From Pelagophyceae sp. CCMP2097 (Eukaryota > Sar > Pelagophyceae): a stretch of DNA of 25,926 nt. The notes under the pieces were generated by a model. It saw only the letters and a program-made list of their open reading frames with translations. It was not told the origin of the DNA and did no database searches. The stretch spans positions 240,498-266,423 of the forward strand of contig MU657213.1 of the NCBI GenBank assembly GCA_026770575.1, in the 5' to 3' direction. The first letter of the stretch is position 1; every line of letters begins with the position of its first letter. Below are positions 1-10,456 of the stretch, one piece after another. Position numbers and translations under genes: made by a program.

Positions 1-1
1 G

Positions 2-375
2 CCGACGCCGCGCCCGACGGCCCAGCCGACGCCGGGGCCGACAGCGAAGCCTACGGCGAAGCCAACCGCGGGGCCGACAGCTCTGCCGACGTCCATGCCC
101 ACTTCGGAGCCGTCGGAGCTGCCGACTCAGTCGCCGACGTATGTGCCGACGTCTGAACCGTCGCTGACGCCTTCCGTGTCGCCGACGTACTCGCCTACGA
201 AGCAGCCGACGCCGCGCCCGACGGCCGAGCCGACTGCCGCGCCGACTGCCGCACCGACGGCGAAGCCGACTGCCGCGCCGACTCAATCGCCGACTGCGAA
301 GCCCACGGCCGCGCCGACTCAATCGCCGACGCCGCGCCCGTCTTTCTCGCCGACTGAGTCGCCGACGGCGGTGCC
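2..375 (+). repeat. Coding PT-repeat tract
   Basis: Degenerate 12- to 24-bp units built on ccgac(g/t)-type codon pairs encode P-T-x-x-P-T, P-T-A-K-P-T-A-A and P-T-Q-S-P-T variants. The tract begins before the window and gives an extended, probably O-glycosylated stalk. Copy number may vary between strains. Confidence 0.9.
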
Positions 376-1857
376 GCTGCTGGCCTTTGACTGCGACACG
401 TACTCGAATCCGCTGCAGGTTCTCAAGTATCAAGGCGCGTCGCAATATTCGATCCGCGAGCTGGATCTCGACACAGGCGATTACACTTTAATCTCGACGT
501 TCGATCTGAACATGCACATCAACGCCGTGGCCATGTACGGCGGCCGCGGCACTCTTTATGCCGCGTTTGGCGAGTTTGGGGGCCTGCTCTGCAACTTTGA
601 TCTCGAGAACCGCGTCTGCTTCTCCGAGAAGCTCAAAGTTGCAGCCAACGCGGGGGCCATCATCGCAAACGACTACTACTACGCAAAGTCGCCCGGCGCG
701 ACGTCGGGCACGATGCTGTATTGGGTCGAAAGCATCGAGGTGACTGCGCCCATCTTTCACGAGGGCGCCTTTACTTTTTCCACGTCGCTCTTCGAAGACG
801 CCGTCCTGGACTTTGCGCCCATCCACGACGACGGCGAGACGTACGTCGACGACGGCGACTCTTCAGCGAGGTACCTCGTCGGGCTCGGCTGGAGCTTTGA
901 GACGGTGATCATCAGAGTCGCCGCGACCGGCGAACCTACCGGCTACGCAGTCTTCGAGTCCAACGTCGAGTGGGCCGCGCGCACGGCATCGACGGACTCG
1001 ACGCTCGGCTTCGGCGCTGCGTATACTTACAACACAGACTCTGGGCAAAAGGCGCTCATGTCGGCGAACGCGGGTTTTGGTCTCTTCGAGGTCCTCTTCC
1101 CTATCGCAGTCGCCGAAAGCTGCTGGAACTCTGGATCCGACACGGCGGACCACAAGCTCTGCACCTCGGACACGCCCACGGTGCTCTGGCGCTTCGAATC
1201 GCTTTCTACGTCGTCCAACGACGGTCGAGCCCAGCGTCGCGCCGCGCAGAGGATTTTTGAGTCCGGGTGAGAGCGCCCGCCACCACCGCCCTTGTAGGCA
1301 TGAATTGCCCCGACGCGGCCTTCACCACGTCCGGCGCAACCGCCTCCGCCAAAGCCGCCGCAAAGACGGCAGAGGCCATCGAAGTCGACCCCGCGGCACA
1401 ATCGGACGCGGCCGACGGCGCGCCGACGCGCGCGCCGACGGCCGACCCGGCAGCCTCTGGCGCGAAGCGGCAAGCCCAGGGCCCCTCGGCCACCGTCGTG
1501 GCGTCGGCGGTGATCGCCGCCGTCGTCGCAGCCGCGCTGGCCGCGTTTGCCTACCGCGCTTACGCGGCGCGGAGCGCCGGCGGCGCCGCGGCGGCCTACG
1601 GAGCGGCGCCGGCCAAGTCCGCCGCGCAGCCACTCGGTGGAGCGGCGTTCGACGCCGCCATGCTCGACGACGCACCGCCGAGCTACGTGCCGCCGCGGCC
1701 GCACGGCACGTTTGCCGCCGCGACCAACACCGCGCCGTCCGACGTGGTCCTGCACGACGCCTCGCCCGCCGCCCCGCCGCCGAAATTCCCAGACCGCCCG
1801 CGCCGTGCCCCAAAAGCGGTACCGCCGACGTACGTCTCGCCATCGCGCTACGTCTGA
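2..1857 (+). CDS. PT-rich surface protein with single TM helix and PPxY tail (5' partial)
   Basis: The frame is open to the left edge. About 120 residues of P-T-x-x-P-T type repeats (nt 2-375) lead into a ~280-residue globular domain rich in beta-like strands, with a Cys pair near its end, which I do not recognise. A frame change is needed near 1224-1297. An intron with donor at 1224 (GTCGAG; alternative 1236) and acceptor ending 1297 (CTTGTAG) restores phase, joining ...SSNDG to MNCPDAAF. The second exon holds a ~22-residue Ala/Val transmembrane helix (about nt 1490-1560) and a Pro-rich tail with two PPxY motifs, PPSY (1675-1686) and PPTY (1822-1833). Such motifs bind WW domains, for example of Nedd4-type ligases. 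PT-rich linkers are typical of algal wall or extracellular proteins, so I infer a type I surface protein with the repeats outside. The function is unknown. The exact splice donor is uncertain. Confidence 0.72.
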
Positions 1858-2333
1858 CGGCCCTTTTTGCCATGAGAGGATTCCCTCGTACATGAAATGT
1901 TTTTGCTATCGGCTTGCCACTCCAGTGGTCATCGAGGGTCCAAGCAAACCAGAGTTGGGGTCAAGATTTTACGCAAGCTTTGTCCTTGCTGCTGCGTCCC
2001 TCTCCGACGTGGACGAAGCTTGCCCCGTACCGAACCTGTCTGCGACGGCTCCTCGAGCACAGAGCGCTTTCCAAGGGCCGTTTTGCGAGGTCGAAATCGG
2101 CCATGTTTGTTGGAAAACCCCAACCATCACGCCCGCGGTCCGGAGGCGCGGCCGCCCCGCGATGGGCGAGTGCGTGCGGAGTGGCTGCCATCGATGATCG
2201 TTCAAGGCTGTCTTCAAGGCCGCACGACCGCCGTTTCCTGCCGCCCTCGCACGCGCGCGCGGCGTCGCCCCCGCGGTCCAAAGCGTCGAAGTCGGGCATT
2301 TAACGATGCATCCAACGGCGTTTCGGGGAGCGT
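1858..2333. other. Intergenic, between convergent genes
   Basis: This lies between the stop of the PT-rich gene and the putative last exon of the minus-strand ankyrin gene. Open frames are present on both strands but show no recognisable domain or consistent splice structure. It presumably holds the two 3' UTRs. Confidence 0.5.
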
Positions 2334-5158
2334 TTAGATGCGCATGCTCTGAACGGCTTCCAGCAGAGCGCCGTCGCATTGCGGCCCGAGCGGCGGGGGT
2401 TCGGCCGCCTTCCAGGCAAAGTAGGCAATGTTCCGGAAGATGGGGTCCGGCAGGTCGCCCGTCAAAGCGAGCGCGGCGAAGCCGGCGGCGGCGTCGTCCA
2501 GCGGATTTTTGGGCGCCTCCACTTTCGCATCCCGAAGCACGTCCGCCGCCGCGCGTTTCCTCGCAGTCAAGACGACCGTCGCCTAGAGCGCTGGTCCGGG
2601 AGGTGCGGTACCTCGGACCGCCGAATGCAGAGCCCACCCGCGCGCGGCCCTGAGTGTTCCCGCCTCTGGGGCTAGAGGGCCAGTCCGGGAGGCGCGGCAG
2701 CAGAGCCCGTCGGACCGCCAAAGGCCGATGCGGAAGCCACCCGTCCCTGCTCCCGTTTCCGGGCCGTCTGCACGGGATCGTCCGTCTCGGGTCCGTTTCA
2801 GACCGGAGAGGCCCGTTTCAGACCGGAGAGGGTCGTATGATCCGCCTTTGGCTCGATTGCATCATGAAAATGATGGGTCGTATGTATGATCCGCCTTTGG
2901 CTCGATTGCATCATGAAAATGATCATCAACGCGGGTACGATACCATTTTTTCTTGCTCGCCAGCCACAAAGAGCCAGAGTTTGCGCCGCTCCGCAGAGGC
3001 CAGGCCTAATCGGCCGCGTCGGGCGCGGTCGATAGCGTCACGCCGCGCCTTCCTTCAAATGGTGTCTCCTCAAACGGTCCCTCGCGCCTTCCCAAACGGC
3101 CCCTCGCGTCTTCACAAACGGCCCCCCGAAGCGGACGCCGCCTCGCACCGTCGACGGCGGCGACCTCTTCTCGCTTGAGGGCGCGCGTGTCTTGGATGGA
3201 CTGGCAGTTGAGCCACCGCACGGCCCGGAGCACGTTCTCAGCACCAAGGTCTTGTTTTTCCAACGCTTCCTGCAGCACGAAATCACCGTTGGTCACGTGC
3301 GCCGCCGCCTTGGCCGCCGCCAAGGCCTCGGCGTCCGCCGTGCGCTTCTTTAAGACAGCTTTGGAGGGCGGCTTTGGGAGTTGGTGCACCACAACCTTAA
3401 GCTCGTCGAGCTTCGCCGCTTGCACCCTCAGCACGCAAAACTCCAGCCGCCGCTCGCGCGCGACGAGCCACGGCGCCGCGTCCGCCACGAGTGGCAGCGC
3501 GAGGTGCTGGACAGCCCACGCTTCGAACGAACCACAGGCCACAACGCCTACTCAGATGATGCGGCCCTTTAAATCCTAGGCGGCCCACGCACCGTCGAGG
3601 ACGGCGCAGAGGCGGAGGCCTTCGTCGACTAAAGCTTGGAGCGGGACTCCGCCGCGGACGTAGTACCTGAGTCGGCGTGTGAAGCCGCTGCTTTCGAGTC
3701 ACTCGAAACTGCCACATCGAGGCCCCGGCGGGCACCTCGGACGGCATCACGCGCCGTTCCAGTCCGACTGTGCTTTGAGCCTCCGCTGGCATGCCTCGCC
3801 ATGCTCCTCGAGCTTCTCCCGTGCGCTCGCTCCAAGGATGACCTTTGGCCAGTTTTTCTCGAGTGCTCTCACGACGTTGGCACGCGGGTTGGGCACGCCC
3901 GCCTCCAGACGCGGCGTCTTGCGCGCGCTCCTCATCGGTGCCGCTCTCGAGCAGGTTTTGCCGCCTGCGCGCCATCGGGGCGGGGGCCCAGCCCTCGCCG
4001 TTCTGCGTCTCGTGCGACGCGCCGCGCGCCAACAAGTAGGCCACCTCCGGCAGGCGGCCCCAGATGATGGCCTCGTGCACCGCCGTGTTGCCGGTCTTGA
4101 CCTAGGTTTCTATACGTCAACTCTGGGTTTCTCTACCTTTACTCTCCGTCGACCATAGGATGCCTCGAGGTGTCTCAGGACCGAGACCGCGCAATGCTCC
4201 GACCGGCGGGCCCTGCCGGCATGCTGCGTGGCCTCGCGGCAGGCCCGACTCGAGTGGCGTGCCGGGTTCTTCGACCGACGTTGACCGGGTTCTTTGACCG
4301 ACCGGACCGACGTTGGGCCAAACCATAAGGGCCTTTTCTCGAGCGACCAAAGTCGTCTTCGAAGGGTCGGGTTCGGGTTCGGGCCAGGGCCGGGGTTCCT
4401 TCACCCAAGAGGCGTCTCCTGCACCCGACCACGAGGCGGATCCTCCGACCAACCAAGAGGCGGCCTCGAGGCGCTTCTCTAGACCCTTTCGAGACAGCCC
4501 TTGAGGCGGTCCTCAGGACTGTCCCGGAGACGGTCGCAAGACGGCCTTCTCGACGGCCCTCTCGACGGCCCTCTCGCCGGGATCCCGAGAGACACCCCCT
4601 GGACTGCCCTCTGGGCCGCCTTGCAGACGTCGCGGCCTCTTGGTTTGGGCGGCTGCTCGCCTCGAGACGCTGGCGCGGGCGTCCTGCCAGTCGACACGCA
4701 CTTTCAATTCCTCGACGAGAAACTTCAGCGACGACAAGTGCCCGTTCATCACCGCGCCGTGCAGCGGCACGCCGCGCGACCACGAAGCTAAGCGACAAAG
4801 TCGAAGGGGCGCGAAGCAGAGGGCCCCCTCATCGAACCCCTCGCCCGCAAGGGCGCTCGCACCCGGCAGCGGCACCACCGGGTGCCCCATGCCGCCGTCG
4901 TTCGACTCGGTCAGCTTGACCAGCGCGCCTAAGAGTCGCCCGTCTCAAGGCGATTCGGCAGAGGGGAGAAAGGCACAAGGGCCGCGGTGCGGTGCTGCCC
5001 TTACGCAGAGGCTTCAGTCCGTCGGGCCCACGCGAGGCCAGGTAGTCGCACTGCTCGAGCACGCGCCGCAGCGCGCGGACCTCGTACGACGCCGCGTACT
5101 CCGTCATCGGCGGTGCCACAGGAGCTCCGACGCGTCGAGACACCGTGACTTTACGCAT
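2334..5158 (-). CDS. Ankyrin-repeat protein, multi-exon
   Basis: The ATG is at 5158-5156 (MRKVTVSRR...). Exon 1 is 5005-5158 with a GTAAGG donor; exon 2 begins at 4928 after CTCTTAG. An in-frame intron 4788-4862 is possible. Exon 2 ends with a clear ankyrin repeat (GVPLHGAVMNGHL...FLVEEL, about 4680-4780). The next exon starts at 4101 with a second repeat (GNTAVHEAIIWGRL...YLLARGAS); an intron 4102-4668 keeps phase 0. Downstream, a frame change near 3930-4030 leads to a helical stretch (ANVVRALEKNWPKVIL). A 45-bp intron (3548-3592) then joins ...LCAVLDG to VVACGSFEAW. The conserved-looking part ends about 3165 (WLNCQSIQDTRALKREE). The stop at 2334 belongs to an 83-codon exon (2334-2582) that may be the last exon via an intron of about 580 bp, or a separate gene. 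Ankyrin repeats mediate protein binding; partners are unknown. The 5' half is good, the 3' half tentative. Confidence 0.6.
2793..2831. repeat. 20-bp tandem duplication
   Basis: Two adjacent copies of a 19-bp unit beginning ccgtttcagaccgg lie at 2793-2811 and 2813-2831, inside the presumed noncoding stretch between minus-strand exons. It directly precedes a second, longer duplication. Confidence 0.85.
2836..2923. repeat. 39-bp direct duplication, period 49
   Basis: A perfect 39-bp segment starting tatgatccgcctttggctcg occurs at 2836-2874 and again at 2885-2923, separated by 10 bp. It looks like a recent replication-slippage duplication in noncoding sequence. Confidence 0.9.
4261..4600. repeat. 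Degenerate minisatellites within the large ankyrin-gene intron
   Basis: Several local repeats sit in the predicted intron 4102-4668. They are a ~25-bp unit around gggttctt(c/t)gaccgac (4264-4315), purine-rich units around ccaagaggcg (4405-4470), and three copies of ctcgacggccct-like 14-mers (about 4546-4580). No coding potential is evident, and most introns in this window are under 130 bp, so slippage-driven expansion is likely. Confidence 0.65.
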
Positions 5159-5393
5159 ATATCGCCAAATCAAGTGCTTCGGCGATCATGCGAGCGCGCC
5201 TATTAGGCCGGGAGCGCGCCCCCGGGGGCTGCGGGCTCTTGGGAGCTGGCGGGCCCTCGAGTTCTTCTCGGTTTCTTCTCGCCTCTGCGATCCCGCTCAT
5301 CCTCGGCGGCGGGCCGGGCCTGCGACGGGAGTGTTCAGAGGCTCTTGACTTAGGTGCAATACGCTCCGCCCTGGGGCGAATTGTCGGCACCGG
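5159..5393. other. Intergenic between tandem minus-strand genes
   Basis: This holds the upstream region of the ankyrin gene and the 3' flank of the RING gene. I see no further gene or clear promoter element. Confidence 0.5.
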
Positions 5394-8261
5394 CTAGCCG
5401 ATGGGTTCGATTTGCTGCTCGACGGGCTCGCGGCAGAGCGGGCAGAGAAACGGCGGGCAGAGCTCCAGCTTGGCCGCGCAGCCCCGGCAGACGCAGCGGT
5501 GCTTGCAGGGCAGGAAGACAATTGCGCGCGGCGCGTCGAGGCAGCAGACGCACTCGGCGGCGACGACCGACGTCGACTGCGCGAGCGCGGCGTCCAGGGC
5601 CTGGAGCCGCTCGAGGCTCAGTTGCTTGACGTCCGTCGAGCGCAGCGCAAGCGCCGCGTCGCCGGCAGACCGCTGCTGCGTCTCCAGCTCGAGGCGGAGC
5701 GCGCGCTGCCCGTCGACCGCGGCGTCGAGCGCGGCCCGCGCGTCGGCGTTGGCGCCTCGGAGCAACGCATTCTCGGCCGCGTACCGCCGCACCAGCTGCT
5801 GCTGCGCCAGCTGCTGTGCCGGCAACGTGACCCGACAGGTGAGGAGGTCGTCCGGCGCGTCGTAGTCGCCTTCGTATGCTGGCCCGGAAGACGCTGAGCC
5901 CTCGGCCTCTTCGGTCGCTCCTCGACTCGGAGCCGGCGCGGCTCGCGCGCTGCGGGCACGGCGCGGCGGGACGCCACCTAGGAGTTGGGTCTATTTCGAT
6001 TGGCAATGTGCAAAAGACCAACAGAGGGAGCTCTTGGATCGCCTCCCTGTCGAGAGCTTTCGCATCGTACAACGTCGCGGCAAAAGTCTCGCCTCGGTTG
6101 ACAGCGTCGTCGTCGCGCACCGCCGCCGCCGCCGACGACGACGATGCCGCCAACGCCGCCGCTGCGGCATCGCGCGCTGTCGATGCCTCGTAGTAGAGCC
6201 GAAGCTACAACAAAGACGCATTCAGAACGCGCGACGGCGCAGCGCGAGTCAAAGTACCTGGCCGATGGGGACGTTATCCGAGTCGTCGGAGTCGTAGCTT
6301 TCGTCTGCTGCCGGCGCCAGTGGCGCTGGGTCCTGCATCAACGGCGAGCCGCCTTGGCCTTGGCCGGCGGCGGCGGCGGCGCTCGGCGGCGGCGGCTGCG
6401 GCTTGCCGCGCGGCTTGCCGCGCGGCTTGCTGCGCGGCTGCGGCGCCCACGAGTGCGCCCAAAAGTCCGGGAAGGACTGTCGCGCGACGGCCTCTGGCAG
6501 CGACTGGAGCGCCGTCGAGGCCGAGGCGTAAATCGTGCCCGCGGGGCTCTTGAACCACCAGTGCCCGTTGAAAGTCAAGTCCCAGCCGAGCTGGCGGAAC
6601 GCCTCGCGGAGCGTCTCGTTCTGCGAATTTTTGACGCGGAACACCCCGAGGCGCCGCCGCGACCTGTCGACGGGGAGGTGGTCCGACGCGTCGTTGTCGT
6701 CGCCTTCGTCTACCACCGGCGCCGCGTTCTGCATCATCGACGGCGAGTTGCCTTGGCCGGCGGCGGCGGCGGCAGCGCTCGGCGGCGGCGGCTGCGGCTT
6801 GGCACGCGGCTTGCCGCGCGGCTGCGGCACCCACGAGTGCGCCCAAAAGGCCGGGAAGGACTGTTGCGCGACGGCCTCCGGCAGCGACTGGAGCGCCGTC
6901 GTGGCCGAGGGGTACGTCATGTCCGCGGGGCTCGTGTAGAGCCACCGTTTCCCACATTGGCGGTACGTCAGGTCCCAGCCGAGCTGGCGGAATTCCTCGC
7001 GGTACGCATCGCAGTGCGATAGTGGGACGTGGAACGGCGCCGAGGGGGCGTGCGGCAGCGGGTCCTCGTCGTCGTAGTCAACTTCGTCCTCCGCGTACGA
7101 CGGCGCCGGGCGCTTCGACGACCGCGAGGATGTCCACGTACGAAGGGCGGCGGCGGCACCGACGAGCCCGACGTTGGTAGCGTCGTCGTCGTCGTCGCCG
7201 CCGCGCCGCCGCTCCTCCCGGCGTCGCTGGTGGCGCGCCTGCGGCGGGGGCGGCGCGTCCTCGTCGTAGTCAACTTCGTCGTCCTCCGCGTACGACGGCG
7301 CCGGGCGCTTCGACGACCGCGAGAATGTCCACGTCTGAGGGGCGGCGGCGGCTCCGACGCAGGTGTCGTCGTCGGCGGCGGCGCCGCGCGACGTCCTCGG
7401 CGTCAGCGTCTTGCGCGGCTGCGGCGCCCGCAAGTACGCCCAGAAGTCTGGGAAAAATTGCTGCGCGTCGGCCTCCGGCAGCGACCGGAGCGCCAAGTTG
7501 CCCGAATTGAACGAAATGCCCGCGAGGCCGGGGCTCACGTAGAGCCCACCCTTCAGCGTCCAGCCGAGCCTGCTGAACGCCTCGCGGTGCCTGGGTCTGA
7601 TGGAGAACGGACGGGACGGTGTGGATGCGCGCTCCGACGGCGGGATGCGCGGCTGCGGCGCGTCGCGCGGCTGCAGCGCGACGACGACCCGCCGGCGCAC
7701 CGGCCGTGACCGCAGCAGGTCATCCACGCCGTCGCCGCCGCCGTCGCCAGCGCCGTCGCCAGCGCCGCCGTGGGAGTCGTCGTGGGAGTCGTCGTGGGAG
7801 TTGCCGTGGGCGTTTTCGTGGGCGTCGTTGCCGGCCTCGTCCTCCTCATCGAAGTAGTCGTCACTGTCCGGGGGCGCCGCGTTATAAGGCGCCGCACGCT
7901 TCGACGACCACGCCGACGTCCGCGTGAGATGGGCGGCGGCGGCCCCGACGGTCCCGTCGTCGTAGGTGTCATCGTCGTTGGCGGCGCCGCGCGACGTCCG
8001 AGTTGGCGCCTCGCGCGGCGGCTGTGGCGCCCACGAGTGCGCCCCAAAGTCCGGGAAATAAAGCTGCGCGACGGCCTCCGGCAGCGACCGGAGCGCCGAG
8101 GCCCCCGAGTCGAACGAATCGCCCCCGGGACTCTCGTAGATCCCGGCCTCAAGCGTCCAGCCGAGCAAGCGCAGCCCCTCTCGATGCCTGGGCTCGATGC
8201 TGAACGACCGATACGTTCGAGGCATGGCGTCTTTGGCCTGGCTGAAACGGCTAGACGGCAT
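5394..8261 (-). CDS. Four-fold LGW-module protein with C-terminal RING finger (predicted E3 ubiquitin ligase)
   Basis: The start is ATG 8261, or the in-frame ATG 8225. The long first exon (6252-8261) carries four ~70-residue modules at about 8213-8022, 7616-7419, 7037-6819 and 6644-6435. Each contains R-x-LGW-x-L, an aromatic/SP core, ALxSLPEA and F-W/G-A-x-x-x-APQP. They are separated by acidic, Gly/His- and Pro-rich linkers with a repeated SSKRPAPSY motif that is NLS-like. A 53-bp intron (GTACTT to TTGTAG, 6199-6251) keeps phase 0 into the second exon. A further junction near 5930-6060 must shift frame; donor GTACGATG with acceptor GCCCGCAG fits but is unproven. The last exon has a Gln/Ala-rich helical stretch and a complete RING-HC: C-x2-C, C-x-H, C-x2-C, C-x2-C (about 5415-5555), right at the C-terminus as in IAP-type ligases. 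A ubiquitin-ligase role follows from the RING family; the target is unknown. The LGW modules may be reader or binding domains. Confidence 0.75.
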
Positions 8262-8504
8262 ACCCCTCGTGTCACTCACACGGCGTCAAGCTTGCGCAAG
8301 TACTGGCACGCCAATCAAAATCTGGTTATCGCCGAAGTTGAAAGGGGGCCACCGTGACGGCGCGCGCTTGCGCAAGGAGCAGCTATACGAGCTGGCGGGC
8401 CTCTGGTTTGTCTCCGCGTCCTCGGGCGAGGCACGACGACGCGGCCCACCGGCGAGGCAGCTCACGGGCGGCCGTAGCCTCGCGGGCCCATCACACTCCG
8501 AGGC
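8262..8504. promoter_or_regulatory. Divergent intergenic region (shared promoter candidate)
   Basis: The 243 bp between the ATGs of the RING gene (-) and the transporter (+) must contain both 5' ends. A CCAATC box-like sequence is at about 8310-8316, and no convincing TATA box is seen. A bidirectional promoter is inferred from geometry only. Confidence 0.4.
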
Positions 8505-10456
8505 ATGATTGATGACGATCCCGGCTGGACGGCCTTCCCCGCCGAGGATCCGCCGGGCACCGATGGCCGCGCGGTGGCTGCCGGCGCCGGCGGCAGCCGG
8601 AACGGCGGCGACTGCGCTGAAGGCGTCAGCCCCGGCGCGGCGTGGCGCGTGGCGCGGCGGCGGTCGCTGCGTCTTGTGGGCGTGATCGCATTTTGCGAAG
8701 CAGTGGAGTACACGCTCGTGGTCCCGACGCTCTTCGGCTACGTCGCCAAATACGGGGCCACTCCAAGTGAATACGCCGCCTGCTTCTCCGCATTTTCAAT
8801 CGCCACCACGCTCGTCCGCATCCCCTTTGGCGCTCTGGCGATGCGGAGAGGCTACAAAGCGGGGTACCGCCTCTCCATCGGCGTGGCCGTGCTGGGCAAC
8901 GTCGTTTATGCCGTAGCGCCGCTCGCTGCAACGCCGAGCTGGTCCTTGCGCCTCATCTTCGCTGGCCGCTTCCTGGCCGGGTTCCTGGGCGCGTCGCAGT
9001 CGTTGATGAACGGCTATGTGACTGAGGCGGCGCAGTCCAAAGGGCCAGGCGAGACGGTGGCAGCGCTGTCGACTTTTAACTTGATCAAGATGATCGGAAT
9101 GACAGCCGGGCCGATTTTTACCATCATCTTGGCCCAAATCCGCTTTAATATTGGGCCGTTGACGGTCGACAAACGCAACGCGCCGGGCGCGGCCATGTCC
9201 GTCATACTCACAACGCTTCTGGCAGCGACGCACTGCCTCGCCGAGCCGAAGCAAGCCTCGCCCCTGCTTTCGAGGGACGTTTCCGATGCCCTCGAGGCCG
9301 GCGACCCGTGGCGGCGCGCGGCGGCGCAGGGCGTCGCTGTGTCGTCGTTGTTCTTGTTGTTCTTCGTCATCGGCGTCCTCGAGGCCGCGCTCGCGCCCGT
9401 CGCGCAGCAGGTTGGGCTCTCGACATCACAGACCTCATTTATTATTGGAGGCCTCACCGCTTTAGTCGTCGCGAGCGGGCTGAGCATGAACGCTTGCTTA
9501 CGCCGCGGCCTCGCTACGGAGCACGCGTTGCTCTGCGGCAACGTCGCGGTCGCCGGCGCAGCGGCGGCGCTCGGGCTCCTCTGCGCCACGAAGGGCTTCG
9601 GCCTCTTACACTTCGTCCTCCCGCTGGTGCGCGTTCGGGTCCTCGCGCCGACCGAAACCCGTCTGCCGTAGGCCCTCTTTGAGCTCTCGTTCCCGCTCTT
9701 AAACGCGCCGGCGCGCGGCCTCGTGCACGCGTACTCTGGCGGCGTCCGCGTCGTGGTATACAGTCGCGTGGACTGTCCGGGTTGTGTTCGACTGTCTGTG
9801 GTTCTTGCACAACCGTCGTGGTCGACTGTTGGCAGTGTTGCGTTTCTGCGCAGCATTCGGACAAAGGTACTCTCGCGGCGCCGCGGCGCAGACGCAGGGC
9901 TTCCTCGGCTTTGTCTCGGGTCTCGGGCAAATGGCTGGGCCTTACTACTTCGCCGCAACATTCGACGGCGGCCTCCGGTGTGTTCAACGGGACCCCTTTG
10001 AAGCCACGGGTCAGGTGGCGTCGGAATCGCCGGCGTAGGCGGACCGCCGAGGGCCTCTTTCTCGCGGCGGTTTCGCTCGCGGCGGTGCACATGGTCGTCT
10101 TTTCAAGAGGCGCTTTTTCAAATTTCGCTCAGGCCACGCCAACCAGCAGCGTCGGAGCGCCCCGGAGCCGCTTCGGGACGGTGGCGCGCTGCGGCGTCGC
10201 GTTGGAAATCAAGGACCGCCGTGCAGAGCCTTTGGAGACCAGCCCGAGTCTTGCGGGCGGCGGCCGTGGGACGCCTCGATAGGTGCGCGCGCCCATGGGC
10301 CTGCACGACGCGTTTTCGTACGTCGAGATCCCGCGAAGGCCGCCGGCGCGCGCCTCGCTGGCGACGACGCAGCGGTCGCCGCTCCTCGGCCCGGCCTGGG
10401 CGCAGGCGGCCTGGACCGTCGACGAGACACGACCGCAGGCGGAGGCGACGTTTTAA
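8505..10456 (+). CDS. Major facilitator superfamily transporter (MFSD8/10-like), five exons
   Basis: Exon 1 (8505-9626) starts at ATG with a ~50-residue hydrophilic N-tail. It is followed by membrane helices, a motif-A-like loop (GALAMRRGYKAGYR) and the GRFLAGFLGAS helix typical of MFS helix 4. A 45-bp intron 9627-9671 (GTGCGC to GCCGTAG) leads to ALFELSFPLLN...HAYSGG. A phase-0 intron (donor 9744-9756, acceptor about 9891) reaches TQGFLGFVSGLGQMAGPYYF, the late MFS helix-10/11 signature. Intron 9978-10038 (61 bp) restores frame for TAEGLFLAAVSLAAV. A last intron (donor 10085 or 10094, acceptor ending 10282) joins a cytosolic tail (APMGLHDAFSYVEIP...) to the stop at 10454-10456. Twelve helices are expected. 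The substrate cannot be read from sequence; resemblance to lysosomal/vacuolar MFSD8-type carriers is only by motif. Several splice points rest on phase logic. Confidence 0.8.

Noticed and set aside
1267..1297. 31-bp GTGAGAG...CTTGTAG intron in the PT-rich gene
   Set aside because: Good-looking ends, but removing it puts the second exon in the wrong frame. A donor at 1224 or 1236 with the same acceptor gives the TM/PPxY frame instead.
6144..7022. 292-codon plus-strand frame rich in Arg
   Set aside because: Antisense shadow of the LGW-repeat exon; composition is Arg/Ala/Val low complexity and no domain is visible.
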